A DNA stretch of 64,000 bases from Paenibacillus methanolicus (GCF_008124765.1 NZ_VNHS01000002.1:868001-932000), one strand, 5' to 3'; positions 16,520 through 25,797 are shown, numbered from the stretch's first letter. Notes: generated by a model from the letters alone, not told the origin. Numbers and translations: made by a program.

Positions 16520-18280
16520 TTACGATAGATTGATTTCCCGAATGAGCTCGAGCGGCACCTTCGGCTTGCGGTCCTCGGTCAGGAGACCGTTCACCTCTTG
16601 CTGCACGTCGGTAATCTGCGTATAGCAGTAGCCGACGATGTAATCCGTCGCCTTGATCGCCTCGTGGATGCCCCGGAACCTCGCGATGAACGCTTCTTCC
16701 GACGCCTCTTGATTACCGTAGCCCCAGCCGGATTCCGACTTGAAGGCGATGCCGCCGAACTCGCTGACGATAATCGGCTGACCGCCGTAACGGTAACCAA
16801 CGGCATAGGCGTATTTCCAGTGGTTGAACGACTTCTCGTTGCCCGTAATCTCGTCCTTGTTCGCATACCGCTTCAGGAATTCGTCCTTCTTCTCCACGTA
16901 GTCGTGCAGCGTCAGGATGTCCGAGACCGTATGCTCCCAGCCGTCGTTGGTAATGACCGGACGATGCGGGTCGAACGCTTTGGTCAGGTGGTACACCGAT
17001 TCGGTGAACTGCTGCTGGCGGATGTCATGTCGAATGTTCATAACGCCCCACGATTCGTTGAACGGCACCCATGTTACGATCGACGGATGGTTGTACTGCT
17101 GGCGGACGATCTCCATCCATTCGTTGGTGAACTTCTGCACCGCGTTATCGTTGAACTCGAAGGTCGCCGCCATCTCCGACCAGACGAGCACGCCTTTCAC
17201 GTCGCACCAGTACAGGAAGCGCGCGTCCTCGACCTTCATATGTTTGCGCACGCCGTTGTACCCCATCGCGAGAATATGGTCGATATCCGCGATGAGCGCC
17301 TCTTCCGAAGGCGGGGTCAGGTGCGACTCCGGCCAGTAGCCTTGGTCGAGAATTAGGCGCTGGTAGATCGGCGCGTTATTGAGCAGCACCTTGCCCTTCT
17401 CGATCGAAATCTTCCGCATGCCGAAGTACGAATACACATGGTCGATCCGCTCGTCGCCGCGGTAGAGCACGAACTCGACATCGTACAAATTCGGATGGGC
17501 CGGCGACCAGTGGCAATGCTTCCACGGGCCGTTCGCCTCGTGGACGAGATCGACGTCCAGCTGCAGCCACGGACGGTCGATCGAGAGGCTCGCCTTCTTG
17601 ACCGGGTTGCCCTTCAGGCTGACGATCGTCTCCAGCCGGAGGTCTGCCGCGTTCAAATCGCCCTTCACTTGGTATTCGAACCGGACGGAACGAGCATCGA
17701 AGTCCGGCGTTATTTTGACGGCATCGACATGGGCGGGATCGACGAACTCCATCCACACCGTCTGCCAGATCCCGGTCGTCTGCACGTAGAAGCATTCGAA
17801 ATTGTCCTGCACCCAGCGCTGCTTGCCGCGCGGCTGCGTCGCGTCGAGGCTGTCCTCGACCTTCAGCGTCACTTGGTTGTCCGCGCCGAAGCCGATATAC
17901 GGGGTAATGTCGAAGCTGAATGCCGCATAGCCGCCTTGATGGCTGCCGACATAACTGCCGTTGACCCACAGCTTCGCGATATAATCGACCGCCTGAAAAT
18001 GGAGCAGCACGCGCTTGCCAGCCGCTTCCGCCGGAATTTCGAGCGCGCGGTTGTACCAGACGTTCGGATGATGCGCCGTCTCGCCGATACCGCTTGCTTT
18101 CGTCTCGTAGGTGAACGGGACGGTGATCGTCCGATCGCCGCCGAATTGCGACGGCCAGCCGGCGCGCTCGCCCTCGTTCGCATCGTCGAAGCCGAAGCGC
18201 CACGCGCCGTTCAGGCTCGTCCAGTTCTCCCGCACGAACTGCGGGCGGGGGTAATCTTTGATATACATCTTCGTCGTCAT
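16520..18280 (-). CDS. GH2 glycoside hydrolase, cytoplasmic, 586 residues
   Basis: A glycoside hydrolase family 2 enzyme with the three usual domains: jelly-roll sugar-binding (about 10-180), immunoglobulin-like (180-275) and TIM barrel (275-586). The acid/base Glu409 is in WVPFNESWG and the nucleophile Glu507 in SEFGGIAF. No signal peptide, so it acts on imported oligosaccharides. The short type without extra domains includes beta-galactosidases, beta-glucuronidases and others; the substrate cannot be fixed. Start chosen at ATG 18280 with AGGAG 8 bases upstream rather than the longer frame to 18310. Last gene of the importer operon. Confidence 0.9.
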   Translation of the reverse strand: MTTKMYIKDYPRPQFVRENWTSLNGAWRFGFDDANEGERAGWPSQFGGDRTITVPFTYETKASGIGETAHHPNVWYNRALEIPAEAAGKRVLLHFQAVDYIAKLWVNGSYVGSHQGGYAAFSFDITPYIGFGADNQVTLKVEDSLDATQPRGKQRWVQDNFECFYVQTTGIWQTVWMEFVDPAHVDAVKITPDFDARSVRFEYQVKGDLNAADLRLETIVSLKGNPVKKASLSIDRPWLQLDVDLVHEANGPWKHCHWSPAHPNLYDVEFVLYRGDERIDHVYSYFGMRKISIEKGKVLLNNAPIYQRLILDQGYWPESHLTPPSEEALIADIDHILAMGYNGVRKHMKVEDARFLYWCDVKGVLVWSEMAATFEFNDNAVQKFTNEWMEIVRQQYNHPSIVTWVPFNESWGVMNIRHDIRQQQFTESVYHLTKAFDPHRPVITNDGWEHTVSDILTLHDYVEKKDEFLKRYANKDEITGNEKSFNHWKYAYAVGYRYGGQPIIVSEFGGIAFKSESGWGYGNQEASEEAFIARFRGIHEAIKATDYIVGYCYTQITDVQQEVNGLLTEDRKPKVPLELIREINLS

Positions 18281-18347
18281 ATGCTGATCTCCTACTCCAT
18301 GATCGCGCACTCGCTAAGCGCGGAGCGCTTTATAATGTCGTGCTGTT

Positions 18348-20780
18348 CTATTCCTTACCCGGCGGGGAGACGGTTACCTCGGAGAACGACCAGCCCGCCG
18401 AGCCCGCGCGCAATCCGATTCGCCCGTGCAGGAACGCGCTGCTATCCGCATAGGCGAGGAGCGGCTCGTCGCTGCCCTCCGCGTACACCGTAAGCTTCGG
18501 TCCATCCAGCTTCACCCGGACGCGAGCCGTCTGGCCTTCGCCGATCTCCAGCAGCGCGGAATCGAGCTCTTCGTTCACCTCGTAGCTGATCTTGCGCAGG
18601 ATGACGCGGCCGTTGCGGAACGCCAGCTCGTAGCCGATGAAGGCGTCGGCGACCTGATCCGGGAAATCCGACTCGCTAGTCATCCGCAGCAGAATCGAGG
18701 CTTCCCCGAGCGATTCCGCCGTCTTCGTCAAGCCGAAGGAAACTTCGTAGTCTCCCCAGCGCGCATCGCCGCCGTATAGCTTGCTATCTTGTCCGTCGCT
18801 CGCCAGCGCATAGCTTCCGTCCGTCGCCTGCCAATCGCCGAAGGTCGCCTCCGGATCGAATGCAACCGGCCCGGCTTCGCCGATCTCGACCGACAAGGCG
18901 GCTTCGATATAGCGGATGTCGGCTTCGCCTTTCATACCGGTCAAAGTCAGCCACTGCGTCCCTTTCGTAAGCGTCAGCCGCGCGATCGGCACTTTGGCCC
19001 AATCGGCCTCGCCAACGAAAGACCCGGCGTCCAGCGTGACGCGCTCGCTCGCATCGCCGGCATGAACCGCAAGCTTCGCGCCGGCCGATGCCTTGGATAC
19101 CATGGCGGCAATCGCATACGTCCCGTCCCGCTTCACGTCGACGGGGAACGATAATTCGCCGCCTTCGGCCAGCTTCGCCGCCCGGCTGCCGTCCGGCGTC
19201 TCGGCCGAGGATAACGAAGCCGCCGCGCCTTCGCCGGTCAGGCCATGCGCCGCTTCCACCGTGCCCGGCACCGGCTTGATCGCCTTGGCGTCGCTGCTGC
19301 CGCCCGCCTCGTTGGAGAAAGCGGTATAATGCAACTCCGGCTGCAATGGTTCCGCATACCGATAGCCGATGCGTCCAGCCGCCGCCTGCCATTCCTTACG
19401 CTCGGCCAGCAGCAGGCCGTCCCAATAGACACGCGTTCCCGCGGCGTCCGATTCGATTCGGACCGCGTGCAGCGCCGCGAGATCGGTCCCGTCCGGCAGC
19501 TTCGCTTCTTGCGGCGCGGCCGCCTGACCTTCGCGAGTCTCCCGCAGCGACAGCGTTCCCGCTGCCGGGTCGATGCCGATGCTGCGGTAGTTCTGCTCGT
19601 CCTTGAAGGAGACCACCGTCTCGAACAACGACTCTCCCGCCGGAGCGCCGGTTCCCTTCGGCTGGATGACGGCGTTGAACTCCGCGGTGAACCGGGCATC
19701 CGTCTGCGCCTTCGTCACCCAGAAGCTGCCGCCATCCGCTTCGGACGCCCGCTCCCATTGCTCCGCCTCCGGCTCGCCGCCGAGCGGATCGCGGAAGGCC
19801 GGAAGCGCGGGCGCCTCGGTTGGCGCGCCGTGCGTCGGGCCGAGCACCGACATTTTGTCTCCGTTGAAGGTCAGACGGTCCATGTTCAGCATCCGCACGG
19901 GCGGCCCTTCGGCCGAATGGCCGATCAGATTGTGATAGACGATATAATAGGCATCCATGTCAGGTCCGAGCACAGTCGCGCTGTGGCCCAGCCCGTTGAA
20001 ATCCTTCGCCGTCGAGATCAGTATCGGATTGTTCGCCGCGATCGCGTACATCCCGTCCGGCGCCTCGTGCCCGACCGCGTAGTTGACGCGATACCCTTTG
20101 CTGAACACGTGATTGCCGGTGTAAGTCAGGAAATACGTCCCGCCCCGCTTGATAATCATCGACCCTTCCGTCCAATGGCCGAGCGAGCTGTTCAGCTTCG
20201 TGCCCGCCTCCATCGTGTACGGATCGCTCATCCGGCTGGCGACGATGCCGCCGGACTCCGCCCGGGTGAACGTCCAGCTCGCGTCGTCGTCGATAAACAC
20301 CGAGCCGTCGATCGTCTGGCCGAGGTTCTCCGTCTTGATCGCGAACGGTCCGGTCGGGCTGTCGCCGCGCAGCACGTAGTGCCCTTTGCCGCCCGGCGAG
20401 GTGTACATATAGAAGGAGCCGTTCCAATAGACGACCTCCGGCGCGTAAGCGCCCTCGGTCAGCGGCTCCTCCGTCACGAGTCCGGCATACGTCCAATTCA
20501 CCAGATCGTCCGAGCTCCACGCTTTGACGCCGACGCGCCAATCCTTCGTGCTGCAATACAAGTAATACTTGCCGTTATGCCGCAGCACGTAAGGGTCGCC
20601 GATGCCGTAATCCTCCCACTCTTCGGGCAGCGTCATCGGGTTCTCGTAGGTTCTCTCCATCGTTACCGCCACCTTGTCGCTTGCTTCGTTGTTGTCGGTC
20701 ATCCACAGCGCGCCTCCGGCAGCCGCGATGACCGCGGCTCCCGCGCCGATGAGCGTCCATTTCTTCGCCTGGCGCTTCAT
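18348..20780 (-). CDS. GH43 glycoside hydrolase with C-terminal LamG-like regions, membrane-anchored (810 residues)
   Basis: An N-terminal hydrophobic segment (about 10-28) has no lipobox and no clear cleavage site, so it is probably a membrane anchor with the enzyme outside. The five-bladed GH43 domain spans about 45-325: base Asp in GIGDPYVLRH, the AYAPEVVYWNGSFYMYTSP blade, pKa-modulating Asp in IDGSVFIDDD, acid Glu in GHWTEGSMII. Two LamG/CBM66-like beta-sandwich regions (about 335-495 and 655-808) flank a CBM-like region. Likely a xylosidase, arabinofuranosidase or related exo-enzyme on hemicellulose. It follows the permease gene by 3 bases. Very similar in layout to the divergent GH43 at 25908. 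Confidence 0.9.
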   Translation of the reverse strand: MKRQAKKWTLIGAGAAVIAAAGGALWMTDNNEASDKVAVTMERTYENPMTLPEEWEDYGIGDPYVLRHNGKYYLYCSTKDWRVGVKAWSSDDLVNWTYAGLVTEEPLTEGAYAPEVVYWNGSFYMYTSPGGKGHYVLRGDSPTGPFAIKTENLGQTIDGSVFIDDDASWTFTRAESGGIVASRMSDPYTMEAGTKLNSSLGHWTEGSMIIKRGGTYFLTYTGNHVFSKGYRVNYAVGHEAPDGMYAIAANNPILISTAKDFNGLGHSATVLGPDMDAYYIVYHNLIGHSAEGPPVRMLNMDRLTFNGDKMSVLGPTHGAPTEAPALPAFRDPLGGEPEAEQWERASEADGGSFWVTKAQTDARFTAEFNAVIQPKGTGAPAGESLFETVVSFKDEQNYRSIGIDPAAGTLSLRETREGQAAAPQEAKLPDGTDLAALHAVRIESDAAGTRVYWDGLLLAERKEWQAAAGRIGYRYAEPLQPELHYTAFSNEAGGSSDAKAIKPVPGTVEAAHGLTGEGAAASLSSAETPDGSRAAKLAEGGELSFPVDVKRDGTYAIAAMVSKASAGAKLAVHAGDASERVTLDAGSFVGEADWAKVPIARLTLTKGTQWLTLTGMKGEADIRYIEAALSVEIGEAGPVAFDPEATFGDWQATDGSYALASDGQDSKLYGGDARWGDYEVSFGLTKTAESLGEASILLRMTSESDFPDQVADAFIGYELAFRNGRVILRKISYEVNEELDSALLEIGEGQTARVRVKLDGPKLTVYAEGSDEPLLAYADSSAFLHGRIGLRAGSAGWSFSEVTVSPPGKE

Positions 20781-20783
20781 GCG

Positions 20784-21623
20784 TTACCCTTTGATCCCGC
20801 TGATCGCCATCGATTCGATGAAATAGCGCTGCGCCAGGAAGAAGACGATAATGACCGGAAGCAGAGCGATAATCGACGCCGCCATCATGGACGGATAATT
20901 GGAGTTGGAAATGTAGTTCGACTGCATGCTCGCGATCAACACCTGGATCGTCTGCTTCTCCGGCGTGTGCAGATAGATGAGCGGTCCCATGAAATCGTTC
21001 CAGATACCCATGAAGCCGAGCGCCGCCTGGGCCGCGATCGCGGGCTTCGCGATCGGCAGCGCCACCGTCGTGAACGTGCGGAAGTAGCCGCAGCCGTCGA
21101 TTTTGGCCGCGTCGATCAGGTCGTTCGGTATCGCGCCCTGCATGAACTGCCGGAAGAAGAAGATGGTGACGATATTGCCGAACAGCCCCGGTACGATGAG
21201 CGGCAGCAGCGTATCGACCCAACCCAATTCGGAGAAGCCGATATACTGCGGGATCATGACGACCGAATACGGAATCATCATCGTGCCGAGGAGCGCCATG
21301 AAGATCGCTTCCTTGAACGGAAAATCGAATTTCGAGAACGCGTACGCCGCCATCGCCGCGACGAACAGGCCAACGGAGAGCACCGTCACGACGATGATCG
21401 CGCTGTTCATGAACCCGTGCAGCAGCGGCGCTTTATCCCACACGTCCGCATAGTTGGTCCAGGTAACGGGATTCGGAATCCACTGCGGCGGCACGTCGAA
21501 CACGTGCGCTTGCGTCTTGAGCGACGTCGAGATCGTCCAGATGAGCGGTCCTAGCATGAATATGGAGCCCACGAGCAGCAGGCCGTAGACTAACAAGTTG
21601 ATAAGCCGGCGTTCTTTCGCCAT
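20784..21623 (-). CDS. Carbohydrate ABC transporter permease (MalG type)
   Basis: A 279-residue inner permease with six membrane segments. The cytoplasmic EAA loop, which docks the ATPase, reads DLIDAAKIDGCGYFRTFTTV. The C terminus QRYFIESMAISGIKG is typical of the MalG half. It works with the MalF-type permease and the solute-binding lipoprotein upstream. No ATPase is in the operon; such importers in Firmicutes commonly use a shared MsmX/MsmK-type ATPase. Confidence 0.93.
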   Translation of the reverse strand: MAKERRLINLLVYGLLLVGSIFMLGPLIWTISTSLKTQAHVFDVPPQWIPNPVTWTNYADVWDKAPLLHGFMNSAIIVVTVLSVGLFVAAMAAYAFSKFDFPFKEAIFMALLGTMMIPYSVVMIPQYIGFSELGWVDTLLPLIVPGLFGNIVTIFFFRQFMQGAIPNDLIDAAKIDGCGYFRTFTTVALPIAKPAIAAQAALGFMGIWNDFMGPLIYLHTPEKQTIQVLIASMQSNYISNSNYPSMMAASIIALLPVIIVFFLAQRYFIESMAISGIKG

Positions 21624-21657
21624 TGTCCTTCACGCCTCCTAACGGTCGTGCTTACGC

Positions 21658-22551
21658 TTAGTCCTGATACACCCAACGCTTGGAGAAGCGGAATTGGATC
21701 AGCGTCACGATGAAGATAAGTATGCCGAGCACCCAAGCAACCGCGCTCGCGTAGCCCATGTTGAAGTACTTGAACGCTTCCTGGAAAATATAGAACACGA
21801 TCGTGCCCCCGCTGTATTCCGGTCCGCCGTCCGGGGTCAGAATGTACATTTGGCTGAACGCCTGGAACGTGCCGATAATGCCCATGACGACGACGAAAAA
21901 GTGAATCGGCGACAGGAGCGGCAGCGTAATATGGCGGAATTGATGCCAGCGGCTCGCGCCATCGACCTCGGCCGCCTCGTAGTACGTCGAGGAAATGCCC
22001 TGCAGTCCCGCCAGGTACAGCACCATCGTGCCGCCGACGCCGCCCCACAGGCCGAGCATCAGGAACGACGGCTTCACCCAGTTCGGATCGCCGAGCCAAT
22101 TCGGACCCTGCACGCCGAAGATGCGCCAGATGAATTCGTTGATGATGCCGTAATCGTAGTTGAGCAGCCACTGCCAGAGCAGCGAGATCGCGATGATCGG
22201 AGAGACGACCGGAATGTAATAGATCGTCCGAAAAATCGAGATGCCCTTGAGCGGCCGGTTCATCATCATCGCGAGCACGAGCGCCACGATCATGCCAAGC
22301 GGAATGCCGAGCAGCAAATAAAACGTGTTATACAGCGCCTTGTAAAACTTCTCGTCCTCCGCCATCTTGACGAAATTGTCCGCTCCGACGAATTTGGCCG
22401 GCGTCATCATATCCCAGGACATGAAGCTGAGTCCGAACGAGGTGAGCAGCGGCGCCAGGCCGAAGATCAGGAAGCCCAGCACGGGCGGCGCCACGAACGC
22501 CAAGGACCACAGCATCTCCTTGCGCCGAAAGCCGGTTGTTTTTTTCTTCAT
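21658..22551 (-). CDS. Carbohydrate ABC transporter permease (MalF type)
   Basis: A 297-residue permease with six membrane segments; the EAA loop reads EAAEVDGASRWHQFRHITLP. It starts at ATG 22551 after GGGAGGA; the open frame to 22617 extends into the intergenic region and is rejected. The C terminus FRFSKRWVYQD is typical of the family. Partner of the MalG-type permease. Confidence 0.93.
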   Translation of the reverse strand: MKKKTTGFRRKEMLWSLAFVAPPVLGFLIFGLAPLLTSFGLSFMSWDMMTPAKFVGADNFVKMAEDEKFYKALYNTFYLLLGIPLGMIVALVLAMMMNRPLKGISIFRTIYYIPVVSPIIAISLLWQWLLNYDYGIINEFIWRIFGVQGPNWLGDPNWVKPSFLMLGLWGGVGGTMVLYLAGLQGISSTYYEAAEVDGASRWHQFRHITLPLLSPIHFFVVVMGIIGTFQAFSQMYILTPDGGPEYSGGTIVFYIFQEAFKYFNMGYASAVAWVLGILIFIVTLIQFRFSKRWVYQD

Positions 22552-22637
22552 TAGTATCCTCCCCTGCCGCAAGCATGCGGGAGGGGCGAAGGTGCGGATG
22601 CCCGACCTCTTCGCCACTCCCGTCCGCTATTCGGGCC

Positions 22638-24065
22638 TTACTTGTTGCCTTCGTCGTACAGCTTCTGTAGCTTCGGCTGCTCTTCCTTCAGGAATTCCGC
22701 GGCCGTCTTCTTGCCGGTCCACACTTGGCTGGCGTCCTGGTTGAACGTATCCAGCCATTTCAGGTTCTTAGAACCGACTTCAACCGGCGGTCTGCCGTAG
22801 TCTTCGATAATGTCGAGGAACACCTGGCGAGTCTGCGGCGCTTTGTCCATCTGGAGGAATTCGCCCTTCGCCATATCGATCAGGTTCGGTACCGCTTGGC
22901 CGAGCTCGTAGTTCTGTTTCTGGGAATCGCGATCCAGGCTTAGGTATGCGGCCAGTTGGAACGCGTCCTCCGGATAGTCCGTGTTCTTGCCGACGACGAA
23001 GCCGAGCGAGCCGAGCCATGTCGCCGTTTTACCGGTCTTCGGACTTGCCGGCCATGCCGCGATGTCCCACTTGAACGGCAGGTTCCAGAACCCCGGTTGA
23101 TCCCATGGGCCCATCGGGAACATGGCGATCTTGCCGGCTACGAAGCGTGCGTATCCGTTCTGCGCCTTCTCGTCGTCCGGCGTCGGGCTAACTTTGTATT
23201 TGTTGCCGAGATCGGCCGCGAACTGCATCGCTTCCGCGAACTCCGGCGTGTCGATCGTGACGGTGCCCGTGCTGTAGTCGATCCAATCGCCGCCGTTGCC
23301 CCATACCGCCGCTTCCAGGGAGAAGCCCGCGATGCCGAACGTGTCGATCTTGCCGCGCGCGTTCTTGACCGTCAGCTTCTGAGCGGCTGCCAGCATGTCA
23401 TCCCACGTATATTCGCCGGCTTTGGCGCTTGGATAAGGGAGACCGGCCTTGTCGAACAGGTCCTTGTTGTACGCCATCGCCCATGGACCGACGTCCTTCG
23501 GCAGGCCGTACAAGCTGCCCGCGCCAACCGTCTTGCCGTCGAAGCGGTAGCGGTCGAGACCAGCCTTCCAGACGTTGTTCGGATCGACCGCTCCGGTCGA
23601 CTCGACGAGCGAATCCAAGTTCAATAACTGGTCGCTGTTGACGAGCTTGTTGAAGTGCGCGCCGCCCGCGTAGAACACGTCCGGCGTCTTCTTCGCCGCG
23701 ATGAGCGTATCGAGCTTCTGGTAATACTCCCCCGGCGGCACGACCGTATATTTGACCTTCTTGTTCGGATATTTCTTCATGTAATCGTCGATCAGCTTCT
23801 GGAACACCGCTTTCTCGGTGTCGCCGCCCCAGCCCATGAACTCGATCTCGGACTTCGCGTCCGCGGACGAGCCTGCATTCGCGCCGGCGCTATTCGTTCC
23901 CTCCGCGGCCTTGCCGTCGTTCGTCCCCTGCTCCGCGTTGCCGCCCGTATTCGCCGTATTGCCGCCGCCGTTATTGTTGTTCGATGCGCAGCCGGTCACG
24001 CCCAGCGAGAGCACCAGCATCGCCGCTACCGACATATGAGACCACTTCTGCTTCCAAATCACCAT
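22638..24065 (-). CDS. Sugar ABC transporter substrate-binding lipoprotein
   Basis: A 475-residue family 1 solute-binding protein. The lipobox is LGVTGC (Cys26), followed by an Asn/Gly/Ala-rich linker to about residue 70, then the two-lobed fold (FMGWGGDTEKAVFQKLIDDY, GLPKDVGPWAMAYNKDLFDK, FVAGKIAMFPMGPWDQPG). It would capture oligosaccharides released outside by the GH43 enzymes. AAGGGGGA precedes the ATG. First gene of the operon; a promoter with a candidate cre and a motif shared with the regulator gene lies upstream. Confidence 0.93.
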   Translation of the reverse strand: MVIWKQKWSHMSVAAMLVLSLGVTGCASNNNNGGGNTANTGGNAEQGTNDGKAAEGTNSAGANAGSSADAKSEIEFMGWGGDTEKAVFQKLIDDYMKKYPNKKVKYTVVPPGEYYQKLDTLIAAKKTPDVFYAGGAHFNKLVNSDQLLNLDSLVESTGAVDPNNVWKAGLDRYRFDGKTVGAGSLYGLPKDVGPWAMAYNKDLFDKAGLPYPSAKAGEYTWDDMLAAAQKLTVKNARGKIDTFGIAGFSLEAAVWGNGGDWIDYSTGTVTIDTPEFAEAMQFAADLGNKYKVSPTPDDEKAQNGYARFVAGKIAMFPMGPWDQPGFWNLPFKWDIAAWPASPKTGKTATWLGSLGFVVGKNTDYPEDAFQLAAYLSLDRDSQKQNYELGQAVPNLIDMAKGEFLQMDKAPQTRQVFLDIIEDYGRPPVEVGSKNLKWLDTFNQDASQVWTGKKTAAEFLKEEQPKLQKLYDEGNK

Positions 24066-24177
24066 TTCGCTTCCCCCTTAAGGATGAATGATTCCGTTTG
24101 AAACAAATAAGCCGGATCAAAACGTCGCTTCACCATGTTGTTCGGATTCCCCCGCCTTCACGGTCGCATCTACTTTC

Positions 24178-24200
24178 TTTGTTTTGTTACAACTTATTTG
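24178..24200. promoter_or_regulatory. Candidate ArsR-type operator at the importer operon
   Basis: TTTGTTTTGTTACA followed by ACTTATTTG lies just downstream of the promoter start point. Nearly the same sequence (TTTGTTTTCTTACA then GTTATTT) occurs between promoter and start codon of the regulator gene at 25538. The shared motif suggests that the regulator binds both. Confidence 0.5.
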
Positions 24201-24211
24201 TTTGTATCCAA

Positions 24212-24241
24212 AATATACATGCGCCATATTCTTCTTGTCAA
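24212..24241 (-). promoter_or_regulatory. Promoter of the sugar importer operon
   Basis: On the minus strand TTGACA (24236-24241), an 18-base spacer and TATATT (24212-24217). The leader to the start codon is about 140 bases. Confidence 0.78.
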
Positions 24242-24250
24242 CGCTTTCTT
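24236..24250. promoter_or_regulatory. Candidate cre site (one mismatch)
   Basis: AAGAAAGCGTTGACA on the minus strand fits the CcpA consensus WTGNAANCGNWNNCW except for one base. It overlaps the -35 element, a position where CcpA represses. Confidence 0.5.
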
Positions 24251-24278
24251 TCAAAAAAAGTGAATCATTCTCTTTTCG

Positions 24279-24415
24279 CTCCCCCTTCCCCCTCCGCCGA
24301 GGGGAACCAAAGGGCTTCGCCCTCTGGTCACCCCTCTTCGTGCTGCTACGATTGTTCGCGGTCGGCGGGTCGGCTTGAGCTGGGCACGCTTTTGTCCTAG
24401 CGGACAAAGCTTCAG
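24279..24415. repeat. Structured intergenic repeat, copy 1
   Basis: This 137-base element shares its ends with a second copy at 51746-51908. The first 34 bases are identical, beginning with a C-rich run and a CCCCTC-CGCC-GAGGGG hairpin. The last 70 or so are nearly identical, ending in the hairpin TTTGTCC-TAGC-GGACAAA. The middle differs: here a GGGC-TTC-GCCC hairpin. It lies between the regulator's terminator and the importer promoter. No transposase, terminal inverted repeats or target duplication are seen. Function unknown. Confidence 0.8.
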
Positions 24416-24520
24416 TACCTGTGACATCCGTGCTGACCTTCGCTTTCATCCGCTCCCGCGGACATTCTTTACGTTTTGATTTACTAGATGACCGGATGCT
24501 TGAATTTCTAAGCTCCCAAC

Positions 24521-24566
24521 AAAAAAGTTTCAGATCCTCGCGCAAGCGCGAAACATCTGAAACTTT
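24521..24566 (-). terminator. Terminator of the ArsR-type regulator gene
   Basis: Long stem AAAGTTTCAGAT / ATCTGAAACTTT with an inner CGCG-rich stem. Reading leftward it ends in six T. It lies 30 bases after the regulator stop. Confidence 0.9.
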
Positions 24567-24596
24567 GGGACCAGCCATGATGCGGGCCAGTCAACG

Positions 24597-25520
24597 CTAT
24601 TCATATTGCATGCGCATGATAATGCCTTGCGGGTAATCGCCGAACTGCCGGCCGAACAGGTTCATGCCGCCTTGATGCTTGGCGTCGGGCTTAAGGCCGA
24701 TCCGGAACGCAATGTACGGCTTCTCGTCCAAGCGAAGATCAGCCAGCTTCGTATTGGAGCAGCGCTCGCTGTCGACCGTGCTGCGCGCGGCATCGACCGC
24801 CCACGTCTTGAGCAGGCCGTGCTGCGTGCTGGAGTCGTTCCACCACGGCGGGTTCAGCTTGCCGCGGTGGTCGCCGAAGTCGCCGGGCGAGATCCAGGAG
24901 CCGATCTCCGTGTCGTTAATCCATACCGTAATCTCCGACGGCCAGTCGTTGTTGTAATTCGGTGCTTCCGAGCAGAGCTCGAGCGAGAATTCGAGAGAAG
25001 CGATCCGCGCTCCGGGCGGGAGCTTCTTCGGGAACCGGTACTCGATCCAGCCCTTGCGCAGCCAGATGATCTCGGCCGTCCGGCTGTCCGGATGGTAGAA
25101 GTTGTCCGGTTCGTCTTCGGCGAACAGCATGCCCGCCGCGCTCGCCATCCCGCAGGTCGGCTGGATGTCGAAGTTGATGAAGTGGCCGATCGGCATCTCG
25201 ACTTCGATCAGCTTGCTCGTATTTTGATAGAATGCGATCGGGTTGAGAATCATGCGCACATCGTCGAAATTCCGGCTGCACACCTTCATCGCGCCTCTTG
25301 TGGCAGGCTGCAGCTCGGTCAGGATCAACTCCGCTTCCTCCAACACCTTCACGTTCGTGGCGGCGGTCGAGACCGGGATGTTCAACTCTTCCGCGATCTC
25401 GATAATATTGACGTTGGGCCTCTTAAGCAGCAGCTTAATAATGCCGATGCGGGTGTGCGTGCTCAAGGCATGCGCGACCTTGACCAGGCGATCCGGTTCA
25501 TTGATGGTCAGCTCTAGCAA
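24597..25520 (-). CDS. ArsR-type regulator with C-terminal sugar-sensor-like domain (307 residues)
   Basis: Residues 1-95 form an ArsR-like winged helix (LVKVAHALSTHTRIGIIKLL, NIIEIAEELNIPVSTAATNV, KVLEEAELILTEL). The remaining 210 residues are beta-rich and tryptophan-rich, unlike classical 100-residue metal-sensing ArsR proteins, and no metal-binding CxC motif is present. Residues 190-305 resemble the last 135 residues of the GH2 enzyme at 39129 (IGSWISPGDFGDHRGKL, GGMNLFGRQFGDYP). A ligand-binding role for this domain is inferred. Divergent from the GH43 at 25908 and next to the importer operon, it is probably their local regulator. GGGAGG precedes the ATG. Confidence 0.85.
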   Translation of the reverse strand: MLELTINEPDRLVKVAHALSTHTRIGIIKLLLKRPNVNIIEIAEELNIPVSTAATNVKVLEEAELILTELQPATRGAMKVCSRNFDDVRMILNPIAFYQNTSKLIEVEMPIGHFINFDIQPTCGMASAAGMLFAEDEPDNFYHPDSRTAEIIWLRKGWIEYRFPKKLPPGARIASLEFSLELCSEAPNYNNDWPSEITVWINDTEIGSWISPGDFGDHRGKLNPPWWNDSSTQHGLLKTWAVDAARSTVDSERCSNTKLADLRLDEKPYIAFRIGLKPDAKHQGGMNLFGRQFGDYPQGIIMRMQYE

Positions 25521-25537
25521 CGATAGACCTCCCTTTT

Positions 25538-25560
25538 TTTGTTTTCTTACAGTTATTTAA
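25538..25560. promoter_or_regulatory. Candidate autoregulatory operator of the ArsR-type gene
   Basis: TTTGTTTTCTTACA followed by GTTATTTAA lies 18 bases upstream of the regulator start codon and matches the motif at 24178-24200 in at least 20 of 23 positions after one gap. Candidate autorepression site. Confidence 0.5.
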
Positions 25561-25592
25561 ACATCCCTCATTCGAATTGTCCATATATATTG

Positions 25593-25613
25593 TAATAAAA
25601 CGTTAGTTTATTA
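25593..25613. promoter_or_regulatory. Inverted repeat in the regulator promoter
   Basis: TAATAAA-N7-TTTATTA is a perfect inverted repeat within the spacer of a possible minus-strand promoter (TTGGTT, 18 bases, TACAAT). A regulator site or simply AT-rich symmetry. Confidence 0.4.
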
Positions 25614-25797
25614 ACCAATTAATATAAATAAGATGTCAAATCAAACCTAAACCTGCCGTTCGATTCCAGATCAATCCGATTAGAAACGTCAAGCCTAATG
25701 CCCCTCTCCCTCCTTGCATGGATTCCCTTTCCTCCATCCTCCCTTTGATTCCCAAAAAAATATATCTAATCGGTTATAAGCGGATGCGGCTCCCCTT

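Noticed and set aside
19245..21554. Plus-strand open frame of 769 codons
   Set aside because: Antisense to the GH43 and permease genes; Arg/His-rich translation typical of the reverse strand of GC-rich genes, and no ribosome site.
24279..24415. Insertion sequence or MITE
   Set aside because: No transposase, no terminal inverted repeat and no target duplication at either copy. A small non-autonomous element remains possible but is not called.
24117..24578. Minus-strand open frame of 153 codons across repeat copy 1
   Set aside because: It runs through the importer promoter, the structured repeat and a terminator; the similarity to a frame at 51739-51945 comes from the shared repeat, and that frame ends differently.
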